DNA from: Bradyrhizobium sp. Ec3.3
GTDB taxonomy: Bacteria; Pseudomonadota; Alphaproteobacteria; Rhizobiales; Xanthobacteraceae
Reading direction: 5' to 3'
DNA: 64,000 bases
NCBI RefSeq assembly: GCF_000472925.1
Contig: NZ_AXAS01000002.1
Coordinates: 372,001 to 436,000 of the forward strand
In this document: positions 18,414 through 27,545 of the stretch, in pieces
How the letters are laid out: every line of letters starts with the position of its first letter
How positions within the stretch are numbered: the stretch's first letter is position 1
The notes under the pieces: model-generated
What the model was told of the DNA's origin: nothing
What the model saw: the letters and a program-made list of their open reading frames with translations, nothing else
Database searches by the model: none
Position numbers and translations under genes: made by a program

Positions 18414-18638
18414 CCGCTATTCCCCTGGGATTATGTCGTGGCATGCAAGCTATCACGATGGGCCTTCTCCAACACCCGAAAACGGGACGTTGCCGGAACA
18501 ATCATTGCGATTTCGTATCACCCGATTGCGTGACCCTATCGATGCGAATTCCCGATCGCAGCATGGGACAGCTTTATTGATTTTCGAATGATTCCAAATA
18601 CTCATGGGGGCAGGTCACCCTCTGGTTGAGAATGAAAA
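18414..18638. promoter_or_regulatory. Divergent promoter region, LysR gene / fdsG
   Basis: These 225 bp must hold both promoters and the LysR-protein binding sites. An AT-rich segment ATTGATTTTCGAATGAT at 18576-18592, about 50 bp before fdsG, has a T-N11-A shape and is the best visible candidate for a LysR box. No confident -35/-10 pair could be assigned. Confidence 0.4.
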
Positions 18639-19115
18639 ATGACGGGGATTCACGAGCCTTGGGACGAAACGCGCGGCGCTGAAATCATCGCCGAACACGC
18701 CGGACAGGAGGGCGCGACGCTGGTCATCCTCCATGCCCTGCAAGGGGCCTTCGGCTATGTCCCGGAGGCCGCGATTCCCATGGTCGCGCAGGCGCTCAAC
18801 CTGTCGCGCGCCGAGGTTCATGGCGTGTTTACCTTCTACCACGATTTCCGCCACAAGCCCGCCGGCCGCCACGTCCTCAAACTCTGCCGCGCTGAGGCAT
18901 GCCAGGCCGCCGGCGGCGATGCGCTGGCGGCGCGTGCCGAGGCGAGGCTCGGCGTGTCGCTCGGCAGCACCACTGCCGACGATCGCGTCACGCTGGAGCC
19001 GATCTACTGCCTCGGCCTCTGCGCGACTGCCCCGTCCGCAATGCTCGATGGCCGCCTCGTCGGCCGGCTCGATGAGAAGCGCCTCGATGCGCTGGTTGCG
19101 GAGGCGCAGCGATGA
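18639..19115 (+). CDS. fdsG: NAD-dependent formate dehydrogenase, gamma subunit
   Basis: This 158-residue NuoE-like subunit has the thioredoxin-like [2Fe-2S] fold. Cluster cysteines are in LCRAEACQ and YCLGLCA, and GVFTFYHDF precedes them. In FdsABG it passes electrons between the molybdenum subunit and the FMN/NAD subunit in the cytosol. Its stop overlaps the fdsB start (ATGA), so the operon is translationally coupled. The ATG has a poor upstream site (GAGAATGAAAA). Confidence 0.9.
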   Translation: MTGIHEPWDETRGAEIIAEHAGQEGATLVILHALQGAFGYVPEAAIPMVAQALNLSRAEVHGVFTFYHDFRHKPAGRHVLKLCRAEACQAAGGDALAARAEARLGVSLGSTTADDRVTLEPIYCLGLCATAPSAMLDGRLVGRLDEKRLDALVAEAQR

Positions 19116-20668
19116 AGATGCGGATCTTTGTTCCCCGCGATGCAGCTGCCGTCGCTGTCGGCGCCGATGATGTGGCCGCGGCGCTCGAGCAGGCCGCCGA
19201 GAAGCGCGGCCTTCCAGTCGAGATCGTCAGGACGGGCTCACGCGGGCTGTGTTGGCTGGAGCCGATGGTCGAGGTGGCGACCCTCAAGGGCCGTATCGCG
19301 TACGGACCGGTCAGCCCGGAGGATGTCTCCTCCGTGTTCGACTCGATGGCGAGTAACGGAGAGCACCCCCTCCGGCTTGGCATCGCAGACGAGATTCCTT
19401 GGCTGAAGCGCCAGACCCGCCTCACCTTCGCGCGCTGCGGCGTGATCGATCCGCGCTCGCTCGCGGACTATCGCGCCCATGGCGGCTACAAGGGCCTCGA
19501 ACGCGCACTGTCGCTTGGCGCGGATGCGATCCTGGCCGAGGTCGCATCGTCCGGCCTGCGCGGCCGTGGCGGCGCCGGCTTCCCGACCGGCATCAAGTGG
19601 AAGACGGTCGCGCAGGCGAACGCCGACCGCAAATTCATCGTCTGTAACGCCGACGAAGGCGATAGCGGCACGTTCGCCGACCGCATGATCATGGAGGGCG
19701 ATCCCTTCCTGGTGATCGAGGGCATGACCATCGCGGCGATCACCGTCGGCGCCACCAAGGGCTACATCTACATCCGCAGCGAATATCCGCACGCCGTCGA
19801 GGCGATGAACGCGGCGATTGCGGCGGCAACGCGCGGCGGCTATCTCGGCACGAACATCGGCGGTTCCACCCAGAGCTTCGATCTCGAAGTGCGCGTCGGT
19901 GCAGGCGCCTATGTCTGCGGCGAGGAGACCTCGCTGCTGGAGAGCCTCGAAGGCCGCCGCGGCATCGTGCGCGCAAAGCCGCCGCTGCCGGCCCATCACG
20001 GCCTGTTCGGCAAGCCGACCGTCATCAACAACGTGCTGTCGTTCGCCGCCGTTCCCTTCATCCTCTCAGAAGGCGCCAAGGCCTACGCCGATTTCGGCAT
20101 GGGTCGCTCGCGCGGTACGATGCCGATCCAGCTCGCCGGCAATATCCGCCATGGCGGGCTGTTCGAGACCGCATTCGGCGTCTCGCTCGGCGAGCTCGTC
20201 GACGACATCGGCGGCGGCACTTTCACCGGCCGCCCGGTCCGCGCCGTGCAGGTCGGCGGGCCGCTCGGCGCCTACTTCCCCCGCGCGCTGTTCGACACGC
20301 CGTTCGACTACGAGGCCTTTGCCGCGCGCGACGGCCTGATCGGCCATGGCGGCATCGTCGTGTTCGACGACAGTGTCGACATGCGCAAGCAGGCGCGATT
20401 TGCGATGGAGTTCTGCGCCATCGAATCCTGCGGCAAGTGCACGCCGTGCCGGATCGGTTCGACCCGCGGCGTCGAGACCATCGAGAAGATCATGCGCGGC
20501 GAGCGCGTGAGCGAAAACCTCGCGCTCGTCGAGGACCTCTGCAACACCATGAAATTCGGCTCGCTCTGCGCGCTCGGCGGCTTCACGCCCTACCCCGTGC
20601 TGAGTGCCCTGAAACATTTCCGGGAAGATTTTGGCCCGGCACCGGCCACGCTTCAGGCCGCGGAATAG
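19112..20668 (+). CDS. fdsB: NAD-dependent formate dehydrogenase, beta subunit (FMN/NAD)
   Basis: This 518-residue protein has a short thioredoxin-like N-terminal domain followed by a NuoF-like body. FMN and NAD(H) contacts are visible in LRGRGGAGFPTGIKWK and CNADEGDSGTFADR. The [4Fe-4S] cluster cysteines are in SCGKCTPCRIG with the fourth in SLCALGG. It transfers electrons from the molybdenum subunit to NAD+, releasing NADH. Length and order of domains match known FdsB proteins. The start overlaps the fdsG stop by four bases, and fdsA follows after ten bases. Confidence 0.93.
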   Translation: MKMRIFVPRDAAAVAVGADDVAAALEQAAEKRGLPVEIVRTGSRGLCWLEPMVEVATLKGRIAYGPVSPEDVSSVFDSMASNGEHPLRLGIADEIPWLKRQTRLTFARCGVIDPRSLADYRAHGGYKGLERALSLGADAILAEVASSGLRGRGGAGFPTGIKWKTVAQANADRKFIVCNADEGDSGTFADRMIMEGDPFLVIEGMTIAAITVGATKGYIYIRSEYPHAVEAMNAAIAAATRGGYLGTNIGGSTQSFDLEVRVGAGAYVCGEETSLLESLEGRRGIVRAKPPLPAHHGLFGKPTVINNVLSFAAVPFILSEGAKAYADFGMGRSRGTMPIQLAGNIRHGGLFETAFGVSLGELVDDIGGGTFTGRPVRAVQVGGPLGAYFPRALFDTPFDYEAFAARDGLIGHGGIVVFDDSVDMRKQARFAMEFCAIESCGKCTPCRIGSTRGVETIEKIMRGERVSENLALVEDLCNTMKFGSLCALGGFTPYPVLSALKHFREDFGPAPATLQAAE

Positions 20669-20678
20669 GAGAACAACG

Positions 20679-23552
20679 ATGTCTCTGATCGAGGAAATCG
20701 ACTTCGGCACGCCGCGCTCGAAATCGGAAACGATGGTCACGCTGACCATCGACGGCAAGGAGATCTCGGTGCCCGAGGGCACCTCGATCATGCGCGCGGC
20801 GATGGAGGCGGGTCATCAGATCCCGAAGCTATGCGCGACCGACATGGTGGATGCATTCGGCTCCTGCCGCCTCTGTCTCGTGGAGATCGAAGGCCGCGCC
20901 GGCACGCCGGCCTCCTGCACTACGCCCGCGATGAACGGCCTCGTCGTGCACACCCAGACCGAGCGGCTGAAGAAGCTGCGCAAGGGCGTGATGGAGCTCT
21001 ACATCTCCGACCATCCGCTCGACTGCCTCACCTGCGGCGCGAATGGCGATTGCGAGTTGCAGGACATGGCCGGCGCCGTCGGCCTGCGCGACGTGCGCTA
21101 CGGCTATGAAGGCGAGAACCACGTCTTCGCCAAGTCCAATGGCGACGTGAATCCCGCCTGGCTGCCGAAGGACGAGTCCAATCCCTACTTCACCTACGAT
21201 CCCTCCAAGTGCATCGTCTGCTCGCGCTGCGTCCGCGCCTGCGAAGAGGTGCAAGGCACCTTTGCGCTGACGATCTCGGGCCGCGGCTTCGAGAGCCGTG
21301 TCTCGCCCGGCATGAGCGAAAGCTTCCTCGGCTCCGAATGCGTCTCCTGCGGCGCCTGCGTGCAGGCCTGCCCGACCGCGACGCTGACGGAAAAGTCGGT
21401 GATCGAGATCGGCCAGCCCGAGCACTCCGTCGTCACCACCTGCGCCTATTGCGGCGTCGGCTGCGCCTTCAAGGCGGAGATGCGCGGCGAGGAAGTCGTC
21501 CGCATGGTGCCGTGGAAGGACGGCAAGGCCAATCGCGGCCATTCCTGCGTCAAGGGCCGCTTCGCCTGGGGCTACACGAACCACAAGGAACGCATCCTCA
21601 AGCCGATGATCCGCGAGCGGATCGAGGACCCCTGGCGCGAGGTGTCGTGGGACGAAGCCTTCTCGTTTGCCGCGGCCAGGATGCGCGGCATCCAGACGAA
21701 ATACGGCCGCGACGCCATCGGCGGTATCACCTCCTCACGCTGCACCAATGAAGAGACCTATCTGGTGCAGAAGCTGATCCGCGCCGGCTTCGGCAACAAC
21801 AATGTCGACACCTGTGCCCGCGTCTGCCACTCGCCGACCGGCTATGGCCTTGCCACCACCTTCGGCACCTCCGCAGGCACGCAGGATTTCGACTCGGTCG
21901 AAGATACCGATGTCGTCGTTGTCATCGGCGCCAACCCGGCCTCCGCCCACCCCGTGTTCGCTTCCCGCCTGAAGAAGCGGCTGCGGCAGGGTGCAAAACT
22001 CATCGTGATCGATCCGCGCCGCACCGAGATGGTGGAATCGCCTCACGTGAAGGCGCTGCATCTGCCGCTAATGCCCGGCACCAACGTCGCGGTCATGACG
22101 GCGCTGGCGCATGTCATCATCACCGAGGGGCTCGTCAACGAGGCCTTCGTGCGCGAGCGCTGCGACTGGAGCGAGTTCGAGGAATGGGCGGCGTTCGTCG
22201 CGCAGCCCAAGAACAGCCCGGAGGCGACCGCCATCCTGACCGGGGTCGATCCCAATGTGCTGCGCGAAGCGGCGCGGACCTACGCCACCGGCGGCAATGG
22301 CGCGATCTATTACGGGCTCGGCGTCACCGAGCACAGCCAGGGCTCGACCACGGTGATCGCGATCGCCAATCTCGCGATGGCGACCGGCAATATCGGCCGC
22401 CCCGGCGTCGGCGTGAACCCGCTGCGCGGCCAGAACAACGTGCAAGGCTCCTGCGACATGGGCTCGTTCCCGCACGAGCTACCCGGCTATCGCCACATCT
22501 CCGGCGACGCCGTGCGCGACCAGTTCGAGGCGATGTGGAACGTCAGGCTCAATCCCGAGCCGGGCCTGCGCATTCCCAACATGTTCGATGCTGCGGTCGA
22601 AGGCACCTTCATGGGGATCTACGTGCAGGGCGAGGACATCCTGCAGTCCGATCCCAACACGTCACACGTGGTGGCGGCGCTCTCGGCGATGGAATGCGTC
22701 ATCGTCCATGACCTCTTCCTCAACGAGACCGCCAACTACGCCCATGTCTTCCTGCCCGGATCGAGCTTCCTCGAGAAGGACGGCACCTTCACCAATGCCG
22801 AGCGCCGCATCCAGCGCGTCCGCAAGGTGATGACGCCGAAGAACGGCCTTGCGGATTGGGAGGTCACCATCGGGCTTGCGAAGGCCATGGGCTTCGAGAT
22901 GAACTACAAACACCCCTCCGAGATCATGGACGAGATCGCGGCGCTGACGCCGACGTTCGCCGGCGTCTCCTACGCAAGGCTCGACGAGCTCGGCTCGGTG
23001 CAGTGGCCCTGCAACGAGAAAGCGCCCGAGGGCACGCCGGTGATGCATATCGACGGCTTCGTCCGCGGCAAGGGCAAGTTCGTCGTTACCGAGTATGTCG
23101 CGACCGACGAGCGCACCGGACCGCGCTATCCGCTGCTGCTGACCACGGGGCGCATCCTCAGCCAGTACAATGTCGGCGCGCAGACCAGACGCACCGACAA
23201 CGTGGTCTGGCATGCCGAGGACCGGCTGGAAATCCATCCGCACGACGCCGAGCAGCGCGGCGTGCGTGACGGCGACTGGGTGCGGCTGAAGAGCCGCGCC
23301 GGTGAGACCACGCTGCGCGCGGAAATCACCGACCGCGTCGCGCCGGGCGTGGTCTACACCACGTTCCACCATCCGGACACGCAGGCCAACGTGATCACTA
23401 CCGAATATTCGGACTGGGCGACCAACTGCCCCGAATACAAGGTCACCGCCGTGCAGGTGTCACCGTCCAACGGACCGTCCGACTGGCAGAAGGCCTATGA
23501 CGCGCAGGCGCGGCATTCGCGCCGTATCGCGCCCGCGGAAGCCGCGGAGTAG
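20679..23552 (+). CDS. fdsA: NAD-dependent formate dehydrogenase, alpha subunit (Mo)
   Basis: This 957-residue catalytic subunit starts MSLIEEIDFG after AGGAGAAC. It has a [2Fe-2S] ferredoxin domain (CATDMVDAFGSCRLC), a His/Cys-ligated [4Fe-4S] site (HPLDCLTCGANGDC), two ferredoxin-type [4Fe-4S] motifs (CIVCSRCVRAC and CVSCGACVQAC) and the molybdopterin domain, which begins with CAYCGVGCAF. The molybdenum ligand should be the cysteine of RVCHSPTGYG, making this a cysteine rather than a selenocysteine enzyme. It oxidises formate to CO2. All cluster ligands appear intact. In this genome region it may remove formate produced by oxalate catabolism. Confidence 0.95.
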   Translation: MSLIEEIDFGTPRSKSETMVTLTIDGKEISVPEGTSIMRAAMEAGHQIPKLCATDMVDAFGSCRLCLVEIEGRAGTPASCTTPAMNGLVVHTQTERLKKLRKGVMELYISDHPLDCLTCGANGDCELQDMAGAVGLRDVRYGYEGENHVFAKSNGDVNPAWLPKDESNPYFTYDPSKCIVCSRCVRACEEVQGTFALTISGRGFESRVSPGMSESFLGSECVSCGACVQACPTATLTEKSVIEIGQPEHSVVTTCAYCGVGCAFKAEMRGEEVVRMVPWKDGKANRGHSCVKGRFAWGYTNHKERILKPMIRERIEDPWREVSWDEAFSFAAARMRGIQTKYGRDAIGGITSSRCTNEETYLVQKLIRAGFGNNNVDTCARVCHSPTGYGLATTFGTSAGTQDFDSVEDTDVVVVIGANPASAHPVFASRLKKRLRQGAKLIVIDPRRTEMVESPHVKALHLPLMPGTNVAVMTALAHVIITEGLVNEAFVRERCDWSEFEEWAAFVAQPKNSPEATAILTGVDPNVLREAARTYATGGNGAIYYGLGVTEHSQGSTTVIAIANLAMATGNIGRPGVGVNPLRGQNNVQGSCDMGSFPHELPGYRHISGDAVRDQFEAMWNVRLNPEPGLRIPNMFDAAVEGTFMGIYVQGEDILQSDPNTSHVVAALSAMECVIVHDLFLNETANYAHVFLPGSSFLEKDGTFTNAERRIQRVRKVMTPKNGLADWEVTIGLAKAMGFEMNYKHPSEIMDEIAALTPTFAGVSYARLDELGSVQWPCNEKAPEGTPVMHIDGFVRGKGKFVVTEYVATDERTGPRYPLLLTTGRILSQYNVGAQTRRTDNVVWHAEDRLEIHPHDAEQRGVRDGDWVRLKSRAGETTLRAEITDRVAPGVVYTTFHHPDTQANVITTEYSDWATNCPEYKVTAVQVSPSNGPSDWQKAYDAQARHSRRIAPAEAAE

Positions 23553-23556
23553 GCCG

Positions 23557-24381
23557 ATGCACGTGGCGGTTCAGGCGATCGATCGGGAGAGCTGGCGCGA
23601 CGGGGCGGCATCCGGCGGGACACGGCTGATCCCGGAGGAGACGCCGATCGCGCTGACCTACAATGGCGGCACCTATGCCGTCATGATGGGGACGCCGCAA
23701 AATCTCGAGGACTTCGCCGTCGGCTTCAGCCTGAGCGAAGGCATCGTGAAATCCGCCGACGACATCCAGTCGCTCGAGGTGGTTCGCCTCGATGACGGCA
23801 TCGAGCTCCGGATGTGGCTGGCCTCGGAAGATGCCGGACGCATGAGCGAGCGGCGGCGCCACATCGCTGGGCCGACCGGCTGCGGCATCTGCGGCATCGA
23901 GTCGATTGCGGAAGCGGTGCGCCCCGCCGCAGTCGTGCCGCAGGGGCAAACCTTCACGCCAGAGCAGATCATGTCGGCGATGCAGGGCATTGCTCCGCTG
24001 CAAGCGATCAACATGCAGACCCGCGCCGTGCATGCCGCCGCATTCTGGTCCCCTGCCCGCGGCCTCGTCGCACTGCGCGAGGATGTCGGCCGCCATAACG
24101 CACTCGACAAGCTTGCAGGCGCGCTGGCGCGCAGCCGCACGGACGCGAGCGGCGGCCTGGTGCTGCTGACGAGCCGCGTTTCCGTGGAGATGGTGCAGAA
24201 GACGGCCGCGATCGGCGCGCCGGTGATGGTGGCGGTCTCCGCGCCCACCGCGCTTGCCGTGCGCACCGCGGAAGCCGCCGGCATCACGCTGATTGCCATC
24301 GCCCGGCAGGACGGATTTGAAGTGTTCACGCATGGCAGCCGCATAGCGAGCCTTGCCACGGAGGTTGCCGATGTCGCCTGA
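23557..24381 (+). CDS. fdhD: Formate dehydrogenase accessory sulfurtransferase FdhD (FdsC)
   Basis: This 274-residue FdhD family protein starts four bases after fdsA. The active-site pair is in GPTGCGICGIES (CxxC), and the body contains DVGRHNALDKLAG and LTSRVSVEMVQK. FdhD takes sulfur from a cysteine desulfurase and sulfurates the bis-MGD molybdenum cofactor before insertion, which is needed for formate dehydrogenase activity. The name fdsC is used in Rhodobacter operons of this type. Its end overlaps fdsD by eleven bases. Confidence 0.93.
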   Translation: MHVAVQAIDRESWRDGAASGGTRLIPEETPIALTYNGGTYAVMMGTPQNLEDFAVGFSLSEGIVKSADDIQSLEVVRLDDGIELRMWLASEDAGRMSERRRHIAGPTGCGICGIESIAEAVRPAAVVPQGQTFTPEQIMSAMQGIAPLQAINMQTRAVHAAAFWSPARGLVALREDVGRHNALDKLAGALARSRTDASGGLVLLTSRVSVEMVQKTAAIGAPVMVAVSAPTALAVRTAEAAGITLIAIARQDGFEVFTHGSRIASLATEVADVA

Positions 24382-24604
24382 CCGCTTGATCTACATGGCC
24401 AACCAGATCGGCAAATTCTTCCAGAGCCAGGGCCATGACAAGGCCGTGCCGGGCATCGCCGAGCACATCAGGAAGTTCTGGGATCCTCGGATGAAGCGCG
24501 CGATCTTCGCGCATCTCGACGCCGGTGGCGCAGGGCTGGAGCCTGATGTCCGCCAGGCCATCGCATCGCTGAAAGAGGCTACTGCCCTTCCAACACCGCC
24601 CTGA
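24371..24604 (+). CDS. fdsD: Formate dehydrogenase delta subunit
   Basis: This 77-residue protein starts MSPDRLIYMANQIGKFFQSQ, the typical opening of FdsD, with IRKFWDPRMKRAIFAHL in the middle. It is small, soluble and without cofactor motifs. FdsD is reported to assist cofactor handling and stability of the complex with FdsC. The ATG chosen lies inside the fdhD end. The last 26 bases overlap, tail to tail, the end of glnE on the other strand. Confidence 0.9.
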   Translation: MSPDRLIYMANQIGKFFQSQGHDKAVPGIAEHIRKFWDPRMKRAIFAHLDAGGAGLEPDVRQAIASLKEATALPTPP

Positions 24605-27545
24605 ACACGCGCCGCACCTCGCTCTGCGTCTCCTTCACGCGGGCTTCGAGCGATGAGAAATCCGGCGCGTCGCCTGCGCGCGTCATCACCCCTTGCAGGT
24701 CGACGCCGGCCGTCTCCGGCTTGAAGCGGTCGCTGACGCAGAGGCGCAGAATCTGGGTCAGATCGTGGTAGAGCCGCGCTGCCGCGCGCAGGATCTCGGC
24801 CTCCGAGTGCGCCAGCACGCCGAGCCTTGCAGCGTTCTCCAGCACCTGCATGGTCGAGACATCGAGAATGTCAGGCTTGTCGTGCGCGTGGACGAGCTGG
24901 AGATATTGCGCGATGAAGTCGATATCGACCAGGCCGCCGGCGGCATATTTGAGGTCCCAATAGTCGGTCTCGCCCTTCTCCTGCGCGATCGCGCGGCGCA
25001 TGTCGGCGACGTCGTTGGCAATAGTGACGGGATCGCGCCGCCGCGTCAGCACCTCGCGGATGACCGTCTCGATCCGCGCGCGAAATTCCGGCGAAGCCGA
25101 GACGACGCGGGCGCGCGTCAGCGCCATGTGCTCCCAGGTCCAGGCCTCGTGAGCCTGATAGTCGTCGAAGGAGGCGATGCTGGAAGCCACGGGCCCCGCG
25201 CGTCCCGACGGACGCAGCCGCATGTCGATCTCGTAGAGCACGCCGTAATTGGTCCGCGTCGTGAAGGCACTGATCAGACGCTGGGTGAAGCGCGCGAAAT
25301 AATGCGCGCCCTGGAGCGACTTCGGTCCATCTGAATCTGGATTCTCGCCGTCGAAATCATAGAGCAGGATCAGGTCGAGATCGGAGGACGCCGTCATCTC
25401 GCGGCTGCCAAGCCGGCCCATGGCGATAATCGCAGTTTCCTGCCGCTTGATCCGGCCATGCTGGGCGGCGAAGCGATCTGCGACCAGTCCATGCACGGTG
25501 TGCACGATGCCCTCCGCGACGTCGGCGAAGGCAGTGCTCGCCTGTTGCGCGGAAACCGTTCCCGAAAGGATGCGCGTGCCGATCAGAAACAGGCTCTCCT
25601 GCCCGAACAGGCGTAGCCGGTCGAGGAACTCCTCGTAGGAATCCGCATCGCGCACCGTGGCCGCGAGCCGTGCCGACAGTTCCTGCCTGTCAGGCATCGC
25701 GCCGAAGAAGCGCGGATCGATCAGCCCGTCCATCAATTGCGGCTGGCGCGCCAGCATCTCGCCGAGCCGGGGCGCCGCGCCCAGCACCAGCGCCACGAGG
25801 GCAACGAGATCGCGGTTCTGGCTGAGCAGCGTGATCAGCCGCCCGCCGCGCTGCAGGGCTTGCAGGAAATGATCGAACGCCGCGACCGCGCGGTCCGGCT
25901 CCTCGGCATGGGCAAGCCCGTCGATCAGGGCCGGCACGAACTCGACAAAGGCGCTGCGGGTCGCCTCGTTACGGAACACGCGGTAGTCGCCGGTGATCCA
26001 GTCAAGCACGGTCTGTGCGACGGCGGCAGGCTTCTTGAAGCCGAGCGTCAACAGCTGCTGCAACAGGCGCGGATCGTCGGGACCCGCACCATAGTCGATC
26101 GCCGGCAGCTTGGCCGTACCGGTCGGATCGCCCTCGAACAGTTTTTCGTAGTGACCCTGGACGATGCCGAGCTGACGCAGGAGATCACGCGCAAAGGCCT
26201 CACGGCTGGCATAGCCGAAGAACCAGGCCAGGCGCTCCACGGCCTCCTTGTCGTCAGGCAAGGCGTGGGTCTGCTCGTCGGCGATCATCTGGAGACGATG
26301 CTCGACCCGGCGCAGGAATTGGTAAGCTTTGGTCAGTTCGTCGCGCGCCTCGAAGGTGATCCAGTTGCTGGCGGCGAGCACGTCGAGCGCAACAAGCGTC
26401 GGCCGTACCCGCAACTCCGGATGACGGCCTCCGGCGATCAACTGCTGGGTCTGGGCAAAGAACTCGATCTCGCGAATGCCGCCACGCCCGACCTTCACGT
26501 TATGGCCTTCGACCGCGACCTCACTCTGGCCGCGATAGGTCTGCATCTGCCGCTTCATGTCATGGACATCGGCGAGCGCGGCGAAGTCGAGATGCTTGCG
26601 CCAGACGAACGGCGCGATGTCGGCAAGCAGCGCCTCGCCAGCCTTCAGGTCGCCGGCACAGGCGCGGGCCTTGATCATGGCCGCACGCTCCCAGGTGCGC
26701 CCTTCCCGCTCGTAGTAATGCAGCGCGGCGTCGCGCGAGATCGCCACTTGCGTCGACGACGGATCGGGCCGCAGCCGCAGATCGACGCGGAACACGTAGC
26801 CGTCATAGGTGCGCTGTTGCAGCAGGCGCGCAAGCCCCTGCGTCACCCGCACGAAGAACGGCTGCGGCTCGATATCGGGCGCAAGCGTCGTCGCGTCGGG
26901 ATCGAAGAACACGATCAGGTCGATGTCGCTGGAATAGTTCAGCTCACCCGCGCCCATCTTGCCCATCGCCAGCACGATCAGGCCGCAGCCTTCTTCCGGA
27001 GCTTCCGGATTGGCCGACAACAGCTTGCCGCGTGCGGCGTCCTGCCGCAGCAGGAACCGGAGCGCCGTCTGGACCGAGGACACCGCGACATCGGTCAATG
27101 CCGCCGTCACCCGCATCACCGGCCAAACGCCGCCGATGTCGCAGAGCGCGATCAGCAGCGCGGCCTCCGATTTCATGCGGCGGAGTAGTCGCATCACCTC
27201 GGCTTCCTCGGTGGCGGCGAGCACGGCGCGCCTAGCGTCGTCGATCAGCGATGCCAGATGTGCATCGGGATCGCAGCCAAGCAGCCGGATCAATCGCGCC
27301 GGATCGCTGCGGATCAGGTCGAACAGATAGGGTGAGAATTCCGCTAGGCCGGCCAGGATCGGACGAACGAAGGGATGATCGAGCAGCGCCGCGATCGCAG
27401 CCGCCTGCTGCGGCTCGAGCTCCGCGAGCCAGTCACGAAGACGTTGTTCGGCGGTGGTGGAAGCGGCAACATGCGGGCCTTCCGCGAAGCGTGCGGCCAG
27501 ATTCCCACCATGCTTGTCCGCGTTTCCCGGCGCGGAGAGATTCAT
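24579..27545 (-). CDS. glnE: Bifunctional glutamine synthetase adenylyltransferase/deadenylase
   Basis: This 988-residue protein has two nucleotidyltransferase halves. The N-terminal one is marked by MGKMGAGELNYSSDIDLIVFFD and acts as the deadenylase. The C-terminal one is marked by MGRLGSREMTASSDLDLILLYD and acts as the adenylyltransferase. A PII-responsive helical linker lies between. It adjusts glutamine synthetase activity to nitrogen status. Its first codon overlaps the stop of the upstream histidine kinase by four bases, so it is translationally coupled to a two-component system. Its 3' end overlaps fdsD. Confidence 0.95.
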   Translation of the reverse strand: MNLSAPGNADKHGGNLAARFAEGPHVAASTTAEQRLRDWLAELEPQQAAAIAALLDHPFVRPILAGLAEFSPYLFDLIRSDPARLIRLLGCDPDAHLASLIDDARRAVLAATEEAEVMRLLRRMKSEAALLIALCDIGGVWPVMRVTAALTDVAVSSVQTALRFLLRQDAARGKLLSANPEAPEEGCGLIVLAMGKMGAGELNYSSDIDLIVFFDPDATTLAPDIEPQPFFVRVTQGLARLLQQRTYDGYVFRVDLRLRPDPSSTQVAISRDAALHYYEREGRTWERAAMIKARACAGDLKAGEALLADIAPFVWRKHLDFAALADVHDMKRQMQTYRGQSEVAVEGHNVKVGRGGIREIEFFAQTQQLIAGGRHPELRVRPTLVALDVLAASNWITFEARDELTKAYQFLRRVEHRLQMIADEQTHALPDDKEAVERLAWFFGYASREAFARDLLRQLGIVQGHYEKLFEGDPTGTAKLPAIDYGAGPDDPRLLQQLLTLGFKKPAAVAQTVLDWITGDYRVFRNEATRSAFVEFVPALIDGLAHAEEPDRAVAAFDHFLQALQRGGRLITLLSQNRDLVALVALVLGAAPRLGEMLARQPQLMDGLIDPRFFGAMPDRQELSARLAATVRDADSYEEFLDRLRLFGQESLFLIGTRILSGTVSAQQASTAFADVAEGIVHTVHGLVADRFAAQHGRIKRQETAIIAMGRLGSREMTASSDLDLILLYDFDGENPDSDGPKSLQGAHYFARFTQRLISAFTTRTNYGVLYEIDMRLRPSGRAGPVASSIASFDDYQAHEAWTWEHMALTRARVVSASPEFRARIETVIREVLTRRRDPVTIANDVADMRRAIAQEKGETDYWDLKYAAGGLVDIDFIAQYLQLVHAHDKPDILDVSTMQVLENAARLGVLAHSEAEILRAAARLYHDLTQILRLCVSDRFKPETAGVDLQGVMTRAGDAPDFSSLEARVKETQSEVRRVFRAVLEGQ

